DNA from: Blastococcus sp. CT_GayMR20
Lineage (GTDB): Bacteria; Actinomycetota; Actinomycetes; Mycobacteriales; Geodermatophilaceae
Assembly (NCBI RefSeq): GCF_004570345.1
Contig: NZ_SPQM01000060.1
Span: 1-29,188 of the forward strand
Length of the DNA stretch: 29,188 bases
Direction: 5' to 3'
Shown piece by piece: positions 22,445 to 29,188 of the stretch (the first letter of the stretch is position 1; the number at the start of each line of letters is the position of its first letter). The notes under the pieces are model-generated. The model had not been told where the DNA came from. It made no database searches and saw only the letters and a list, made by a program, of their open reading frames with translations. The translations under genes and the position numbers were made by a program.

Positions 22445-23446
22445 CTACTTCTTCCACGCTTCCAGCGACTCCGGGGCGAAGAGCTCCTCCGGCTCGTAAT
22501 GCCGCTTGGCCAACCCCTGGTCCTTCGAGTACTCCAGGAACTTCACGAGCGTCCTGCGGTTCGGCTCGAGGCCGTAGGACCAGAAGTCGTCGGTCCCGAA
22601 GATCTCGCGGGTCCTCTCGGCCTCGGCGACGGACCAGGGAAGCATGTACTTGAGCGCACCCGTCTCGACGAGATCCGCGTAGACGAGCTGCTTGGCCTCC
22701 TCGAAGGCCTTCACGAGGGACTGCGCCACCCACGGGTCGGCGTCGTACACGTCACGACGGATCACGACCGTGTGCATGATGTGGTGGATGCCGGTGCGCC
22801 GGTAGTAGTCCTGCTCCACCTCGACGTAGTCGGGGAACAGCCGCGTGACAGGTGACTCCGCGGTCCGCCGCAGGAAGGAGGACGGCGCCACCGCCGCCAT
22901 GAGGGCGTCGATCTCGCCCTTCTCCAACATGTCGGAGAGCGTCCGGTCGGTCGGGATGGCCGTGACGCTGAGATTGTCCGGAAGGTCCAGCGGCAGCTTC
23001 TCGATGCGGCCGGGCTGGTCGACGCCACCCGTCCAGTACGTCACGCTGTCGACGGGCACGCCGTACTCCTCGGCGAGCACGCCCCGCTGCCAGACGCCGG
23101 CCGTCATCTGGAACTCGGCGACGCCGACCTTCTTGCCCACCAGGTCCGCAGGGCTGTCGATGCCGGAATTGCGGTTGATGTAGATGTTCCCGTGGCGGAA
23201 GAACTTCGACGGGAAGACCGGGATTGCGATGAACGGCGGCTTCTCGTCGCTCAGCGTCATCACATAGGAGGAGAGGGACATCTCCGCGACGTCGAACTCA
23301 CGGTGACGCAGTTGACGGAAGAAGATCTCCTCGACGCGCAGCGGGATGAAGTTCAGATCGATTCCGTCCGGCTGCACCCGGCCGTCCTGGATCGCCCGGG
23401 TCCGGTCGTAGTCCCAACAGGCAAGGGACAGTCTCAGCTTGCTCAT
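22445..23446 (-). CDS. 4,5-Dihydroxyphthalate decarboxylase-like / substrate-binding-fold protein
   Basis: 333 residues. The N-terminus with ACWDYDRTRAIQDGRVQPDG and EEIFFRQLRHREFDVAEMS is the signature of the family typified by Pht5-type 4,5-dihydroxyphthalate decarboxylase, which shares the type II periplasmic-binding fold and is often labelled as an ABC receptor. There is no signal peptide or lipobox, so it should be cytoplasmic, which favours an enzyme or intracellular sensor over a receptor. The ATG at 23446 has GGAGG nine nt upstream. It lies between TctC receptors and a molybdenum hydroxylase, so decarboxylation of an aromatic or heteroaromatic di-acid is a reasonable but unproven role. 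Confidence 0.82.
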   Translation of the reverse strand: MSKLRLSLACWDYDRTRAIQDGRVQPDGIDLNFIPLRVEEIFFRQLRHREFDVAEMSLSSYVMTLSDEKPPFIAIPVFPSKFFRHGNIYINRNSGIDSPADLVGKKVGVAEFQMTAGVWQRGVLAEEYGVPVDSVTYWTGGVDQPGRIEKLPLDLPDNLSVTAIPTDRTLSDMLEKGEIDALMAAVAPSSFLRRTAESPVTRLFPDYVEVEQDYYRRTGIHHIMHTVVIRRDVYDADPWVAQSLVKAFEEAKQLVYADLVETGALKYMLPWSVAEAERTREIFGTDDFWSYGLEPNRRTLVKFLEYSKDQGLAKRHYEPEELFAPESLEAWKK

Positions 23447-23502
23447 GGACGAAGTCCTCCATCGTGATCGGTTGGTCGTGGGGCGGAAACGGCATGGGGC
23501 GC

Positions 23503-24558
23503 CTAGAACGACGCCTTGATCGCAGCCTCGAACTCGGGGGAGGCGTCGAGCAGGGCCTCCACCTCGTCCGCGTACTCGTCGCCCCCCATCGGGTTGATCG
23601 GGCGCTCCGGGCCCAGGTCCTGAAGCAGCGCCTCGCTGCCCAACGCGCAGTCGAGGCCCTCTCGCAGCTCCGCCAGGCGCTCCTCCGGGAGGCCGGGCGG
23701 CCCGGCGATCGCGCGGCCGCTCGCACCGAGGGTGACCAAGCTGTCCACGAGTCCCTGGGCCTCCTCGTCGGCTGGGGAGAACTCGGAGATCGGTGGAGTG
23801 TCGGGGAGGAGCTCGTTCGACTCGTCGTCCACGACGAGAACCGCCCGCACCTCACCGGACTGCACGGACGGGACCTGGCTCGTCAGGGAGAGGGCCTGGG
23901 CATCCGCGTCACCCGCAACGAGCGCATTCCGGGCCTCTCCGGAGCCGGGGAAGCCCGTGATCACCTGGAGGGGGAAGCCGTACGCAGCCGACAGGACCGT
24001 GGGGACGATGTAGTCGTCGCCACCCGGACCGGTGGCGACGAACCGAACGGGTTCGGATGCGTCGATGATGTCGGCGAACCCGCTGATCTCGCTGTCGGCG
24101 CCGACGGTCAGCGCCGGGGTGGCGTCGGCGACGCGACCAAGCCAGGACATCTCCGCCAGGTCGAACCGCACCCCTTCGGCGTCGGCGATCTGCGCGGCGG
24201 CGAACCCGACGGTGTTCATGAGCTGCAGTCGGTTGTCGTCGGGCTCGGCGACCGCGGTGGCGCTCGTGGCCAGCAGCCCGCCGGCACCTGGTTCGTTCCT
24301 GACGACGATGTCCGCACCGAGGCAGTCACCGAGGTAGGGGGCGATGGCGCGGGCGTAGACGTCGTAGCCACCTCCCGGGTCGTACGGGACGACCAGATCG
24401 ATCGTCTCGTCCTGGTAGAAGCCGCCTCCCTCGGCAGCTGACCCGCCGGACGCGTCCTCCTCCCCCGAGCCGCCCCCGCACGCGGCGAGCCCCACGACGA
24501 TCGCCGCGCCGCCTGTCGCCCACCGCAGCGACCGGTTCGTCCTCGCTCCGAACTGCAT
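23503..24558 (-). CDS. tctC: Tripartite tricarboxylate transporter receptor TctC, copy 1
   Basis: 351 residues. A lipoprotein signal ends in GLAAC with Cys27, followed by a Gly/Ser/Glu-rich linker and the Bug/TctC receptor fold: LVVPYDPGGGYDVYAR, the PGAGG loop and GFPGSGEAR. Cys79 and Cys304 are also present in the other two copies and may form a disulfide. It binds a carboxylate outside the membrane and hands it to TctA/TctB. The ATG at 24558 is chosen because GGAGG lies about 10 nt before it; a GTG six bases upstream is possible. It is the receptor closest to the catabolic genes. Confidence 0.9.
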   Translation of the reverse strand: MQFGARTNRSLRWATGGAAIVVGLAACGGGSGEEDASGGSAAEGGGFYQDETIDLVVPYDPGGGYDVYARAIAPYLGDCLGADIVVRNEPGAGGLLATSATAVAEPDDNRLQLMNTVGFAAAQIADAEGVRFDLAEMSWLGRVADATPALTVGADSEISGFADIIDASEPVRFVATGPGGDDYIVPTVLSAAYGFPLQVITGFPGSGEARNALVAGDADAQALSLTSQVPSVQSGEVRAVLVVDDESNELLPDTPPISEFSPADEEAQGLVDSLVTLGASGRAIAGPPGLPEERLAELREGLDCALGSEALLQDLGPERPINPMGGDEYADEVEALLDASPEFEAAIKASF

Positions 24559-24602
24559 TCTCACGAATCCTCCACGTTGATGACCTTCATGACGGACGGG
24601 CG

Positions 24603-24632
24603 GCACCGCGCCGTCGCCGCTGCGCCCGGTGC
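24603..24632 (-). terminator. Inverted repeat between tctC copies 2 and 1
   Basis: GCACCG at 24603-24608 and CGGTGC at 24627-24632 form 6-bp arms with additional GC pairing inside the 18-nt interior. It lies in the 85-bp gap between two receptor genes. Like the stronger repeat between copies 3 and 2, it may tune the relative amounts of the receptors. Confidence 0.35.
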
Positions 24633-24643
24633 GCGCCGGAGAC

Positions 24644-25693
24644 CTAGAACGACTCCTTGATGGCCGCCTCGAACTCGGGCGACGGGTCGAGCACCTCGTC
24701 GAGGAGCTCCACGAACTCCTCACCGCTGAGGATGTTCACGGGCCGCTGCTGCGACTCGTACTCGGCGAGCAGCTCCTCGTCCTCCACGGCGCACTGGAAC
24801 CCCTCACGGAGCTCGGTGAGCTGCTCCTCGGGAAGACCGGGCGGTGCCGTGAAGGCACGACCGAGCTGCTCCAGCCGGATGAGACTCTCCACCAGGGCAT
24901 CGCCCTCGGCATCCGGCGCCTCGAACTCCGAGACCGGGGGGACGTCGGGCAGCATCTCGGCCGGCTCGTCGTCGACCAGGACCAGTGGCTCCACGTCGCC
25001 GGACTCGATGGCGGCCAGAGAGCTGTCGTAGACCAGAGCATGGGCGTCGGCATTGCCGGCGATGACGGCATTGCGCGCCTCACCGGACCCGGCGAATCCG
25101 GACACGAGCTCCAGCGGGAAGCCGTATGCCGCCGAGAGCACGCTCGCGGCGATGGACTCCTGACTGCCCGGGCCCGTGGTGACGAAGCGGACCGGGTCCG
25201 AGGCGTCGATGATGTCCTCGAACGAGGCGAACTCACCGCCCGGCGACACGGTGACGACGTCGGGAGCGTTGGCGAGGCGACCGATCCAGGACAGCTCCGC
25301 CAGGTCGAGCTGGGCACCCTCGGCCTCGGCGATCTGCGCGGCTGCGGTCCCGCCCACGTTCACGATCTGGATCCGGAGTTCGTCGGGAGAAGCGTTCGCC
25401 GTTGCGTTCGTGGCCACGAGGCCGCCGGCGCCGGGCTCGTTCCGCACCACCATCTGCGCGCCGAGGCAGTCCCCCAGGTAAGGGGCCAGGGTGCGGGAGA
25501 ACACGTCGTATCCGCCGCCGGCGTCGTACGGCACGACCAGGTCGATCGTCTTGCCCTCGTAGAAGGCGCCACCGGACGCGGCCTCCTCCTCGTCGCCCGA
25601 TCCCCCGCCGCAGGCGGCGACGGTCAGGGCCACGGTCCCGACGCCGATCGACCTACGCCACGCGACGCGCTTGTTCTTGCCGTGCTTCGCCAT
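24644..25693 (-). CDS. tctC: Tripartite tricarboxylate transporter receptor TctC, copy 2
   Basis: 349 residues with a basic start (MAKHGKNKRVAWRR), a signal ending in VAAC with Cys28, and the TctC motifs LVVPYDAGGGYDVFSR, PGAGGLVAT and GFAGSGEAR. The Cys76/Cys301 pair matches the other copies. Differences from copy 1, such as DAGGG for DPGGG and an altered segment around the PGGEFASF stretch, suggest a different ligand. The ATG at 25693 has AAGGA eight nt upstream, which beats the TTG two codons earlier. Confidence 0.9.
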   Translation of the reverse strand: MAKHGKNKRVAWRRSIGVGTVALTVAACGGGSGDEEEAASGGAFYEGKTIDLVVPYDAGGGYDVFSRTLAPYLGDCLGAQMVVRNEPGAGGLVATNATANASPDELRIQIVNVGGTAAAQIAEAEGAQLDLAELSWIGRLANAPDVVTVSPGGEFASFEDIIDASDPVRFVTTGPGSQESIAASVLSAAYGFPLELVSGFAGSGEARNAVIAGNADAHALVYDSSLAAIESGDVEPLVLVDDEPAEMLPDVPPVSEFEAPDAEGDALVESLIRLEQLGRAFTAPPGLPEEQLTELREGFQCAVEDEELLAEYESQQRPVNILSGEEFVELLDEVLDPSPEFEAAIKESF

Positions 25694-25730
25694 GTGCAAA
25701 GTCCTTCCGGTTGGAGTTGCCGGGCCCCAT

Positions 25731-25751
25731 GTACGCGCACGCGGCGCGTAC
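25731..25751 (-). terminator. Strong 8-bp hairpin between tctC copies 3 and 2
   Basis: A perfect 8-bp stem GTACGCGC/GCGCGTAC with a 5-nt loop lies in the 92-bp gap between receptor genes. It is the longest perfect hairpin I found in the window. No T-tract follows. It may protect the upstream mRNA or partly terminate. Confidence 0.45.
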
Positions 25752-25785
25752 GGACCCCGATGTCAACTGCGGTCCGAGCCAGAGC

Positions 25786-26847
25786 TCAGAACGACTCCTT
25801 GAGAGTCGCCTCGAACTCGGGGGACGCATCGAGCAGCTCCTGCACCTGCTCCGCGTACGCCTCGCCTTCCACGACGTCGACCGGGCGCTTCTGGGACTCG
25901 AGCTCCTCGAGGAGTTCCTCGTTCTCCATGGCGCACGCGAATGCGTCCCGGAGCTCGCTCAGCGGCTCCTCCGGCAGGCCGGGCGGCGCAGCGATGGAAC
26001 GGCCGCTCTCACCGAGCTCGACGAGGCTGTCCACGAGCCCTTCCGCGCGGTCGTCGGCGGCGGCGAAGTCGGTGATCGGTGGGGTGTCCGGCAGCAGGTC
26101 GTCGGCTTCCTCGTCGACCAGGACGACGGGACGCACCTCGCCGGCCTCGATGGCCCCGAGCAGGCTGTCGAACGTCAGCGCCATGACGTCGGCGTCCCCG
26201 GCCACGACGGCGGTGCGAGCCTCGCCGGACCCCGGGAACCCGGTGATGACCTCGATCGGGAACCCGTAGGCCTCCGCGAGTCCCGTCGCCGCGATGTACC
26301 CCTCGCTGCCGGGCCCGGTCGCGACGAAGCGCACGGGATCCTCGGACGCCAGGATGTCGTCGAACGATGTGATGTCACTGTCGGTGGCAACGACCAGAGC
26401 GGTGGGAGCGCCGGCGATGCGGCCGACGTGCGAGAACTCCGACAGGTCGAACTGGACGCCTTCGGCACCGGCGATCTGGGCCGCTGCGAACCCGGCCGTG
26501 TTCATGATCATGATGCGCCGGTCGTCGGGGTCGGCGACCGCCGTTGCGTTGGTGGCGAGCAGGCCACCGGCACCGGGCTCGTTCTTGACGACGACCTGAG
26601 CGTCCAGGCACTCGCTCAGGTAGGGAGCGATGGCCCGGGCGTAGACGTCGAATCCCCCGCCCGGGTCGTACGGGACCACCAGGTCGACCGTCTCCCCGGC
26701 GTAGAACGACGCAGCTTCCTCGCCGCCTGAGCCGGACTCGCCCTCCACCTCCGAGCCGCCGCCGCACGCGGCGAGGAGGACGGCGACTGCCGCGACACCC
26801 ACCAGACGCGGCAGTGGACGGACCGCCATCGGACCGTGCTCCACCAT
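25786..26847 (-). CDS. tctC: Tripartite tricarboxylate transporter receptor TctC, copy 3
   Basis: 353 residues. The signal peptide with VAVLLAAC (Cys28) is followed by an acidic Gly/Ser/Glu linker and the TctC fold: LVVPYDPGGGFDVYAR, PGAGGLLATNAT and GFPGSGEAR. The Cys80/Cys305 pair is conserved with copies 1 and 2, and all three end in SPEFEAxxKxSF, so they come from duplication within the lineage. The ATG at 26847 has GGAGG eight nt upstream; a second ATG at 26829 also gives a good lipoprotein signal. It is the first gene of the block C unit and divergent from tctA. Confidence 0.9.
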   Translation of the reverse strand: MVEHGPMAVRPLPRLVGVAAVAVLLAACGGGSEVEGESGSGGEEAASFYAGETVDLVVPYDPGGGFDVYARAIAPYLSECLDAQVVVKNEPGAGGLLATNATAVADPDDRRIMIMNTAGFAAAQIAGAEGVQFDLSEFSHVGRIAGAPTALVVATDSDITSFDDILASEDPVRFVATGPGSEGYIAATGLAEAYGFPIEVITGFPGSGEARTAVVAGDADVMALTFDSLLGAIEAGEVRPVVLVDEEADDLLPDTPPITDFAAADDRAEGLVDSLVELGESGRSIAAPPGLPEEPLSELRDAFACAMENEELLEELESQKRPVDVVEGEAYAEQVQELLDASPEFEATLKESF

Positions 26848-26929
26848 CGAGGAGGCCTCCGCTCTCAAAGCGTCACAGGTGGCGCGGAAAGCGCTCGTGC
26901 GACGACGTGGGGACCGGCTCCAGATGACT

Positions 26930-26947
26930 GCCGAATCCATTTTCGGC
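26930..26947. promoter_or_regulatory. Inverted repeat in the tctC-tctA divergent gap
   Basis: GCCGAA (26930-26935) and TTCGGC (26942-26947) are perfect arms around a 6-nt centre. It lies 83 bp upstream of the third receptor start and 27 bp from the GTATAC palindrome. It may be a second operator or a leader hairpin in the minus-strand transcript. No other gene or clear promoter is seen in this 292-bp gap. Confidence 0.35.
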
Positions 26948-26973
26948 GCTACTACTAGCGTCGATGGGGCGCC

Positions 26974-26985
26974 ACGGTATACCGT
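26974..26985. promoter_or_regulatory. GTATAC-cored 12-bp palindrome in the tctC-tctA gap
   Basis: ACGGTATACCGT is a perfect 12-bp palindrome, the longest of the four GTATAC sites in the window. It is placed between the divergent receptor and membrane-subunit genes, where one repressor could control both directions. A nearby minus-strand TTGCAC lies 15 nt from TATACC, so a weak promoter may overlap it. Confidence 0.5.
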
Positions 26986-27139
26986 CGTGTACGCCGGTGC
27001 AAGGGACTTCGACGTGGGCGTTCCGCCTGCTGAGGAGCCGTTGCACTACCGGATGGGCTGGTGGGACTCTGCAACGGATCTCGCCCTCGCCGAGTGTGGG
27101 CCCGAGCCCCGAACTACACCTCGACTCTTGGGAGTGCGC

Positions 27140-28648
27140 GTGGGGGAGGCCCTTCTCTCCGGCTTGATGCAGGTCCTCGAGCCCGGCACGTTCGTACTGA
27201 TGCTCCTGGGCGTAGCGATCGGCTTCGTCGTCGGCATTCTCCCGGGCCTGGGCGGTCCCGTGACGCTCGCCCTCATGCTCCCGTTCACCTTCAGCATGGA
27301 GCCCATCGAGGCCTTCGCCTTCCTGCTGGGCATGCTGGTGGTGACGGCGACGACCGGCGACATCACGTCGGTGCTCTTCGGCATCCCCGGTGAGGCCACA
27401 TCAGCAGCGGCAGCACTGGACGGCTATCCGATGACCCGGCGTGGCGAGTCGGGGCGCGCCCTCGGGGCCGTCCTGTTCAGCTCGGCTCTCGGATCCCTCT
27501 TCGGGGCCGCGATCCTGGCCCTCTCGATACCCGTGGTGCGGCCGGTCGTGCTCGCGCTGAGCGCCCCCGAGTTCTTCGCCCTCACCCTCCTCGGACTCAC
27601 CTTCGTCGTGACCCTCTCCGGGAGCCAGGTGCTCAAGGGCTTCCTGATGGCGGCGTTCGGACTCTTCGTGGCCCTCGTCGGGATCGACCCCCAGGAAGGG
27701 GTGCCGAGGTACACGTTCGACCAGCTCTACCTGTGGGACGGGATCGGACTCATCCCCTTGGTGATCGGCCTGTTCGGCGGGGCCGAACTGCTCCAGCTGA
27801 TGTTGAGCAAGAAGAGCATCGCCGGAGGGACCGACGGCGTGCCGGCGAAGGTGTCGGGCGTCGGTGAGGGCATCCGGAACACGTTGACCCACTGGCGGGT
27901 CGTGCTGCGCGCGAGCAGCATCGGGGCCCTCGTCGGGTTGATCCCGGGCCTCGGGGGCTCCGTGGCGCAGTTCATCGCGTACGGGCATGCGCGCCAGGCG
28001 TCCAAGAACCCTGAGATGTTCGGCAAGGGCGCGATCGACGGCGTCATCGCCAGTGGCGCCAACAACAACGCCAAGGACGGCGCCAGCCTGATCCCCACGA
28101 TCGCCTTCGGCATTCCCGGCGGCGCCTCGACGGCCGTCCTGCTGAGCGCGTTCCTCATCGTCGGCCTGAACCCAGGGCCGGAGATGCTCACGACGCACCT
28201 GGACGTCACGTTCTCCATGGTGTGGGTCGTCATCATCGCGAACGCGATCGCCGTTGCGGTCGCCTTCATGTTCCTCCGGCCCCTGACGCACCTCTCCTTC
28301 ATCTCGGGACCACTCCTGGTGCCGTTCCTCCTCCTGCTGCTCGGGCTCGGCTCCTACAGCTCGAGCAACTCCTTCGGCGACGTGTTCGTCATGCTCGGCG
28401 CGGCGGCCATCGGCGTGGCATGCCTCCGTTGGGACTGGCCCCGCGTGCCGTTCCTGCTCGCCGTCGTCCTGGGGGGCATCGCGGAGCGATACCTCTTCCT
28501 GTCGTACTCGCTGTTCGGCTGGTCCTGGCTGACGCGACCCATCGTTCTCGCCGTGGGCGCCCTGGTGCTGCTCGTACTCCTGCAGCCGCTGGTGCGGCGG
28601 TTCAGGGCAGCGAAGAAGGCCCCGGATCAGCAGAAGGTCGGACCGTGA
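27140..28648 (+). CDS. tctA: Tripartite tricarboxylate transporter large membrane subunit TctA
   Basis: 502 residues with about eleven or twelve membrane segments. The duplicated TctA signatures are GILPGLGGPVTLALMLPF near the start and GLIPGLGGSVAQFIAYGHA in the second half, followed by GANNNAKDGASLIPTIAFGIPGG. It uses the ion gradient to import substrate bound by TctC. The frame is open from 26879, but the GTG at 27140 with GGGAG five nt upstream gives a normal TctA N-terminus and leaves the operator gap intact. It is coupled to tctB by a GTGA overlap. Confidence 0.93.
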   Translation: MGEALLSGLMQVLEPGTFVLMLLGVAIGFVVGILPGLGGPVTLALMLPFTFSMEPIEAFAFLLGMLVVTATTGDITSVLFGIPGEATSAAAALDGYPMTRRGESGRALGAVLFSSALGSLFGAAILALSIPVVRPVVLALSAPEFFALTLLGLTFVVTLSGSQVLKGFLMAAFGLFVALVGIDPQEGVPRYTFDQLYLWDGIGLIPLVIGLFGGAELLQLMLSKKSIAGGTDGVPAKVSGVGEGIRNTLTHWRVVLRASSIGALVGLIPGLGGSVAQFIAYGHARQASKNPEMFGKGAIDGVIASGANNNAKDGASLIPTIAFGIPGGASTAVLLSAFLIVGLNPGPEMLTTHLDVTFSMVWVVIIANAIAVAVAFMFLRPLTHLSFISGPLLVPFLLLLLGLGSYSSSNSFGDVFVMLGAAAIGVACLRWDWPRVPFLLAVVLGGIAERYLFLSYSLFGWSWLTRPIVLAVGALVLLVLLQPLVRRFRAAKKAPDQQKVGP

Positions 28649-29166
28649 AGCCGGAGAGCTCGCAATCGGCCCGTGCGTGGCCGGTGGCGGACCTGGTCAT
28701 CACGGCCGCGCTGATCGCCCTCTTCACCTGGGCACTCTCGTCCTCGATGGAGTGGTCGGTCAGGGCGGCCCTCTTCCCGCGACTGGTGACCACGTTCGGG
28801 CTGGCTATCGCGCTGCTCCACCTGGTACTGCTGCTCGTGCGCCGGCGTTCCGGGACCAGCGCAGACGCCGGCCACGGGCTGGTCCCGATCAGCGATCCGG
28901 AGGACGATCCTCTCGATTACGCCTTCTCCACCGCGGGGAGGCGCGCCTGGACGGTGTCGCTGGCATGGATCGCGGCGTTCTTCGTGGGCCTCTACGTCCT
29001 CGGCGTACTCGTGACGGCCCCGCTGTTCACGCTGGCCTACCTCCGTCTGACCGTCAGGGCTTCCTGGCGGCTCAGCGTCGCCTATGCCGCGGTGATCGGG
29101 GTGCTCCTCTACGTCGTCTTCGAGTTGCTGCTCACCGTGCCCACGCCGGACGGCGTGCTCTTCTGA
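28645..29166 (+). CDS. tctB: Tripartite tricarboxylate transporter small membrane subunit TctB (DUF1468)
   Basis: 173 residues with four predicted membrane segments, near residues 12-32, 43-65, 105-125 and 145-165, and a hydrophilic loop between the second and third. This is the normal layout of TctB. The GTG at 28645 overlaps the tctA stop. The C-terminus LLTVPTPDGVLF is typical of the family. It completes a transporter whose receptors are encoded on the other strand. Confidence 0.88.
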   Translation: MKPESSQSARAWPVADLVITAALIALFTWALSSSMEWSVRAALFPRLVTTFGLAIALLHLVLLLVRRRSGTSADAGHGLVPISDPEDDPLDYAFSTAGRRAWTVSLAWIAAFFVGLYVLGVLVTAPLFTLAYLRLTVRASWRLSVAYAAVIGVLLYVVFELLLTVPTPDGVLF

Positions 29167-29188
29167 CGCCGACGGGATCCCCGGATCT

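Noticed and set aside
22445..23446. ABC transporter receptor
   Set aside because: The fold matches, but there is no signal peptide or lipobox and no matching permease or ATPase nearby; the dihydroxyphthalate-decarboxylase-like label is preferred.
26879..27139. Extended N-terminus of TctA
   Set aside because: The 87 extra residues resemble no TctA N-terminus and would place the GTATAC palindrome inside the gene; the GTG at 27140 has a ribosome binding site and gives normal length.

Overview
The window is about 29 kb of very GC-rich DNA with strongly G/C-biased third codon positions, Shine-Dalgarno-led genes, frequent GTG starts and many 4-bp stop/start overlaps. This fits a soil-type high-GC actinobacterium; family and genus cannot be fixed from the sequence alone. 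I saw no rRNA, tRNA, CRISPR array, insertion sequence or phage gene. Nearly every gene looks catabolic or transport-related.

Block A (1-14579, all on the minus strand, read right to left) looks like one long catabolic unit. It begins with a branched-chain-amino-acid-type ABC transporter (livK, livH, livM, livG, livF) and a GntR/FCD regulator. Then come a three-subunit molybdenum hydroxylase in the order FAD, Mo, 2Fe-2S subunit, two tandem allantoinase/imidase-like polysaccharide-deacetylase-fold hydrolases, an L-asparaginase-fold amidohydrolase, an acyl-CoA ligase, a PaaI-type thioesterase, and an oxidoreductase cut by the left edge. My inferred logic is: uptake, hydroxylation of an N-heteroaromatic ring, opening of a cyclic amide or imide, hydrolysis of the half-amide, CoA activation of the acid. 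No substrate is proven.

Block B (14580-17616) is a looser mixed region. It holds an orotate-phosphoribosyltransferase-like gene divergent from livK, an antibiotic-biosynthesis-monooxygenase-fold protein, a small CxxH-like actinobacterial hypothetical gene, a long non-coding stretch of lower GC, and an unrecognised 75-residue protein preceded by a short perfect inverted repeat.

Block C (17772-26847, minus strand) carries three successive TctC-type solute receptors, a 4,5-dihydroxyphthalate-decarboxylase-like protein without a signal peptide, a second molybdenum hydroxylase in a different gene order (FAD, 2Fe-2S, Mo), and a DUF1989 urea-carboxylase-associated protein. Block D (27140-29166, plus strand) is the matching tctA-tctB membrane pair, divergent from the receptors.

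Four intergenic GTATAC-cored sites, one overlapping a likely livK promoter and one in the tctC/tctA divergent gap, suggest that one regulator, plausibly the encoded GntR/FCD protein, ties the blocks together. The most interesting points are the asparaginase homologue whose amino-group-binding residues are replaced, the two hydrolases of which one has lost motif residues, the receptor expansion around a single TctAB, and the shared GTATAC sites.
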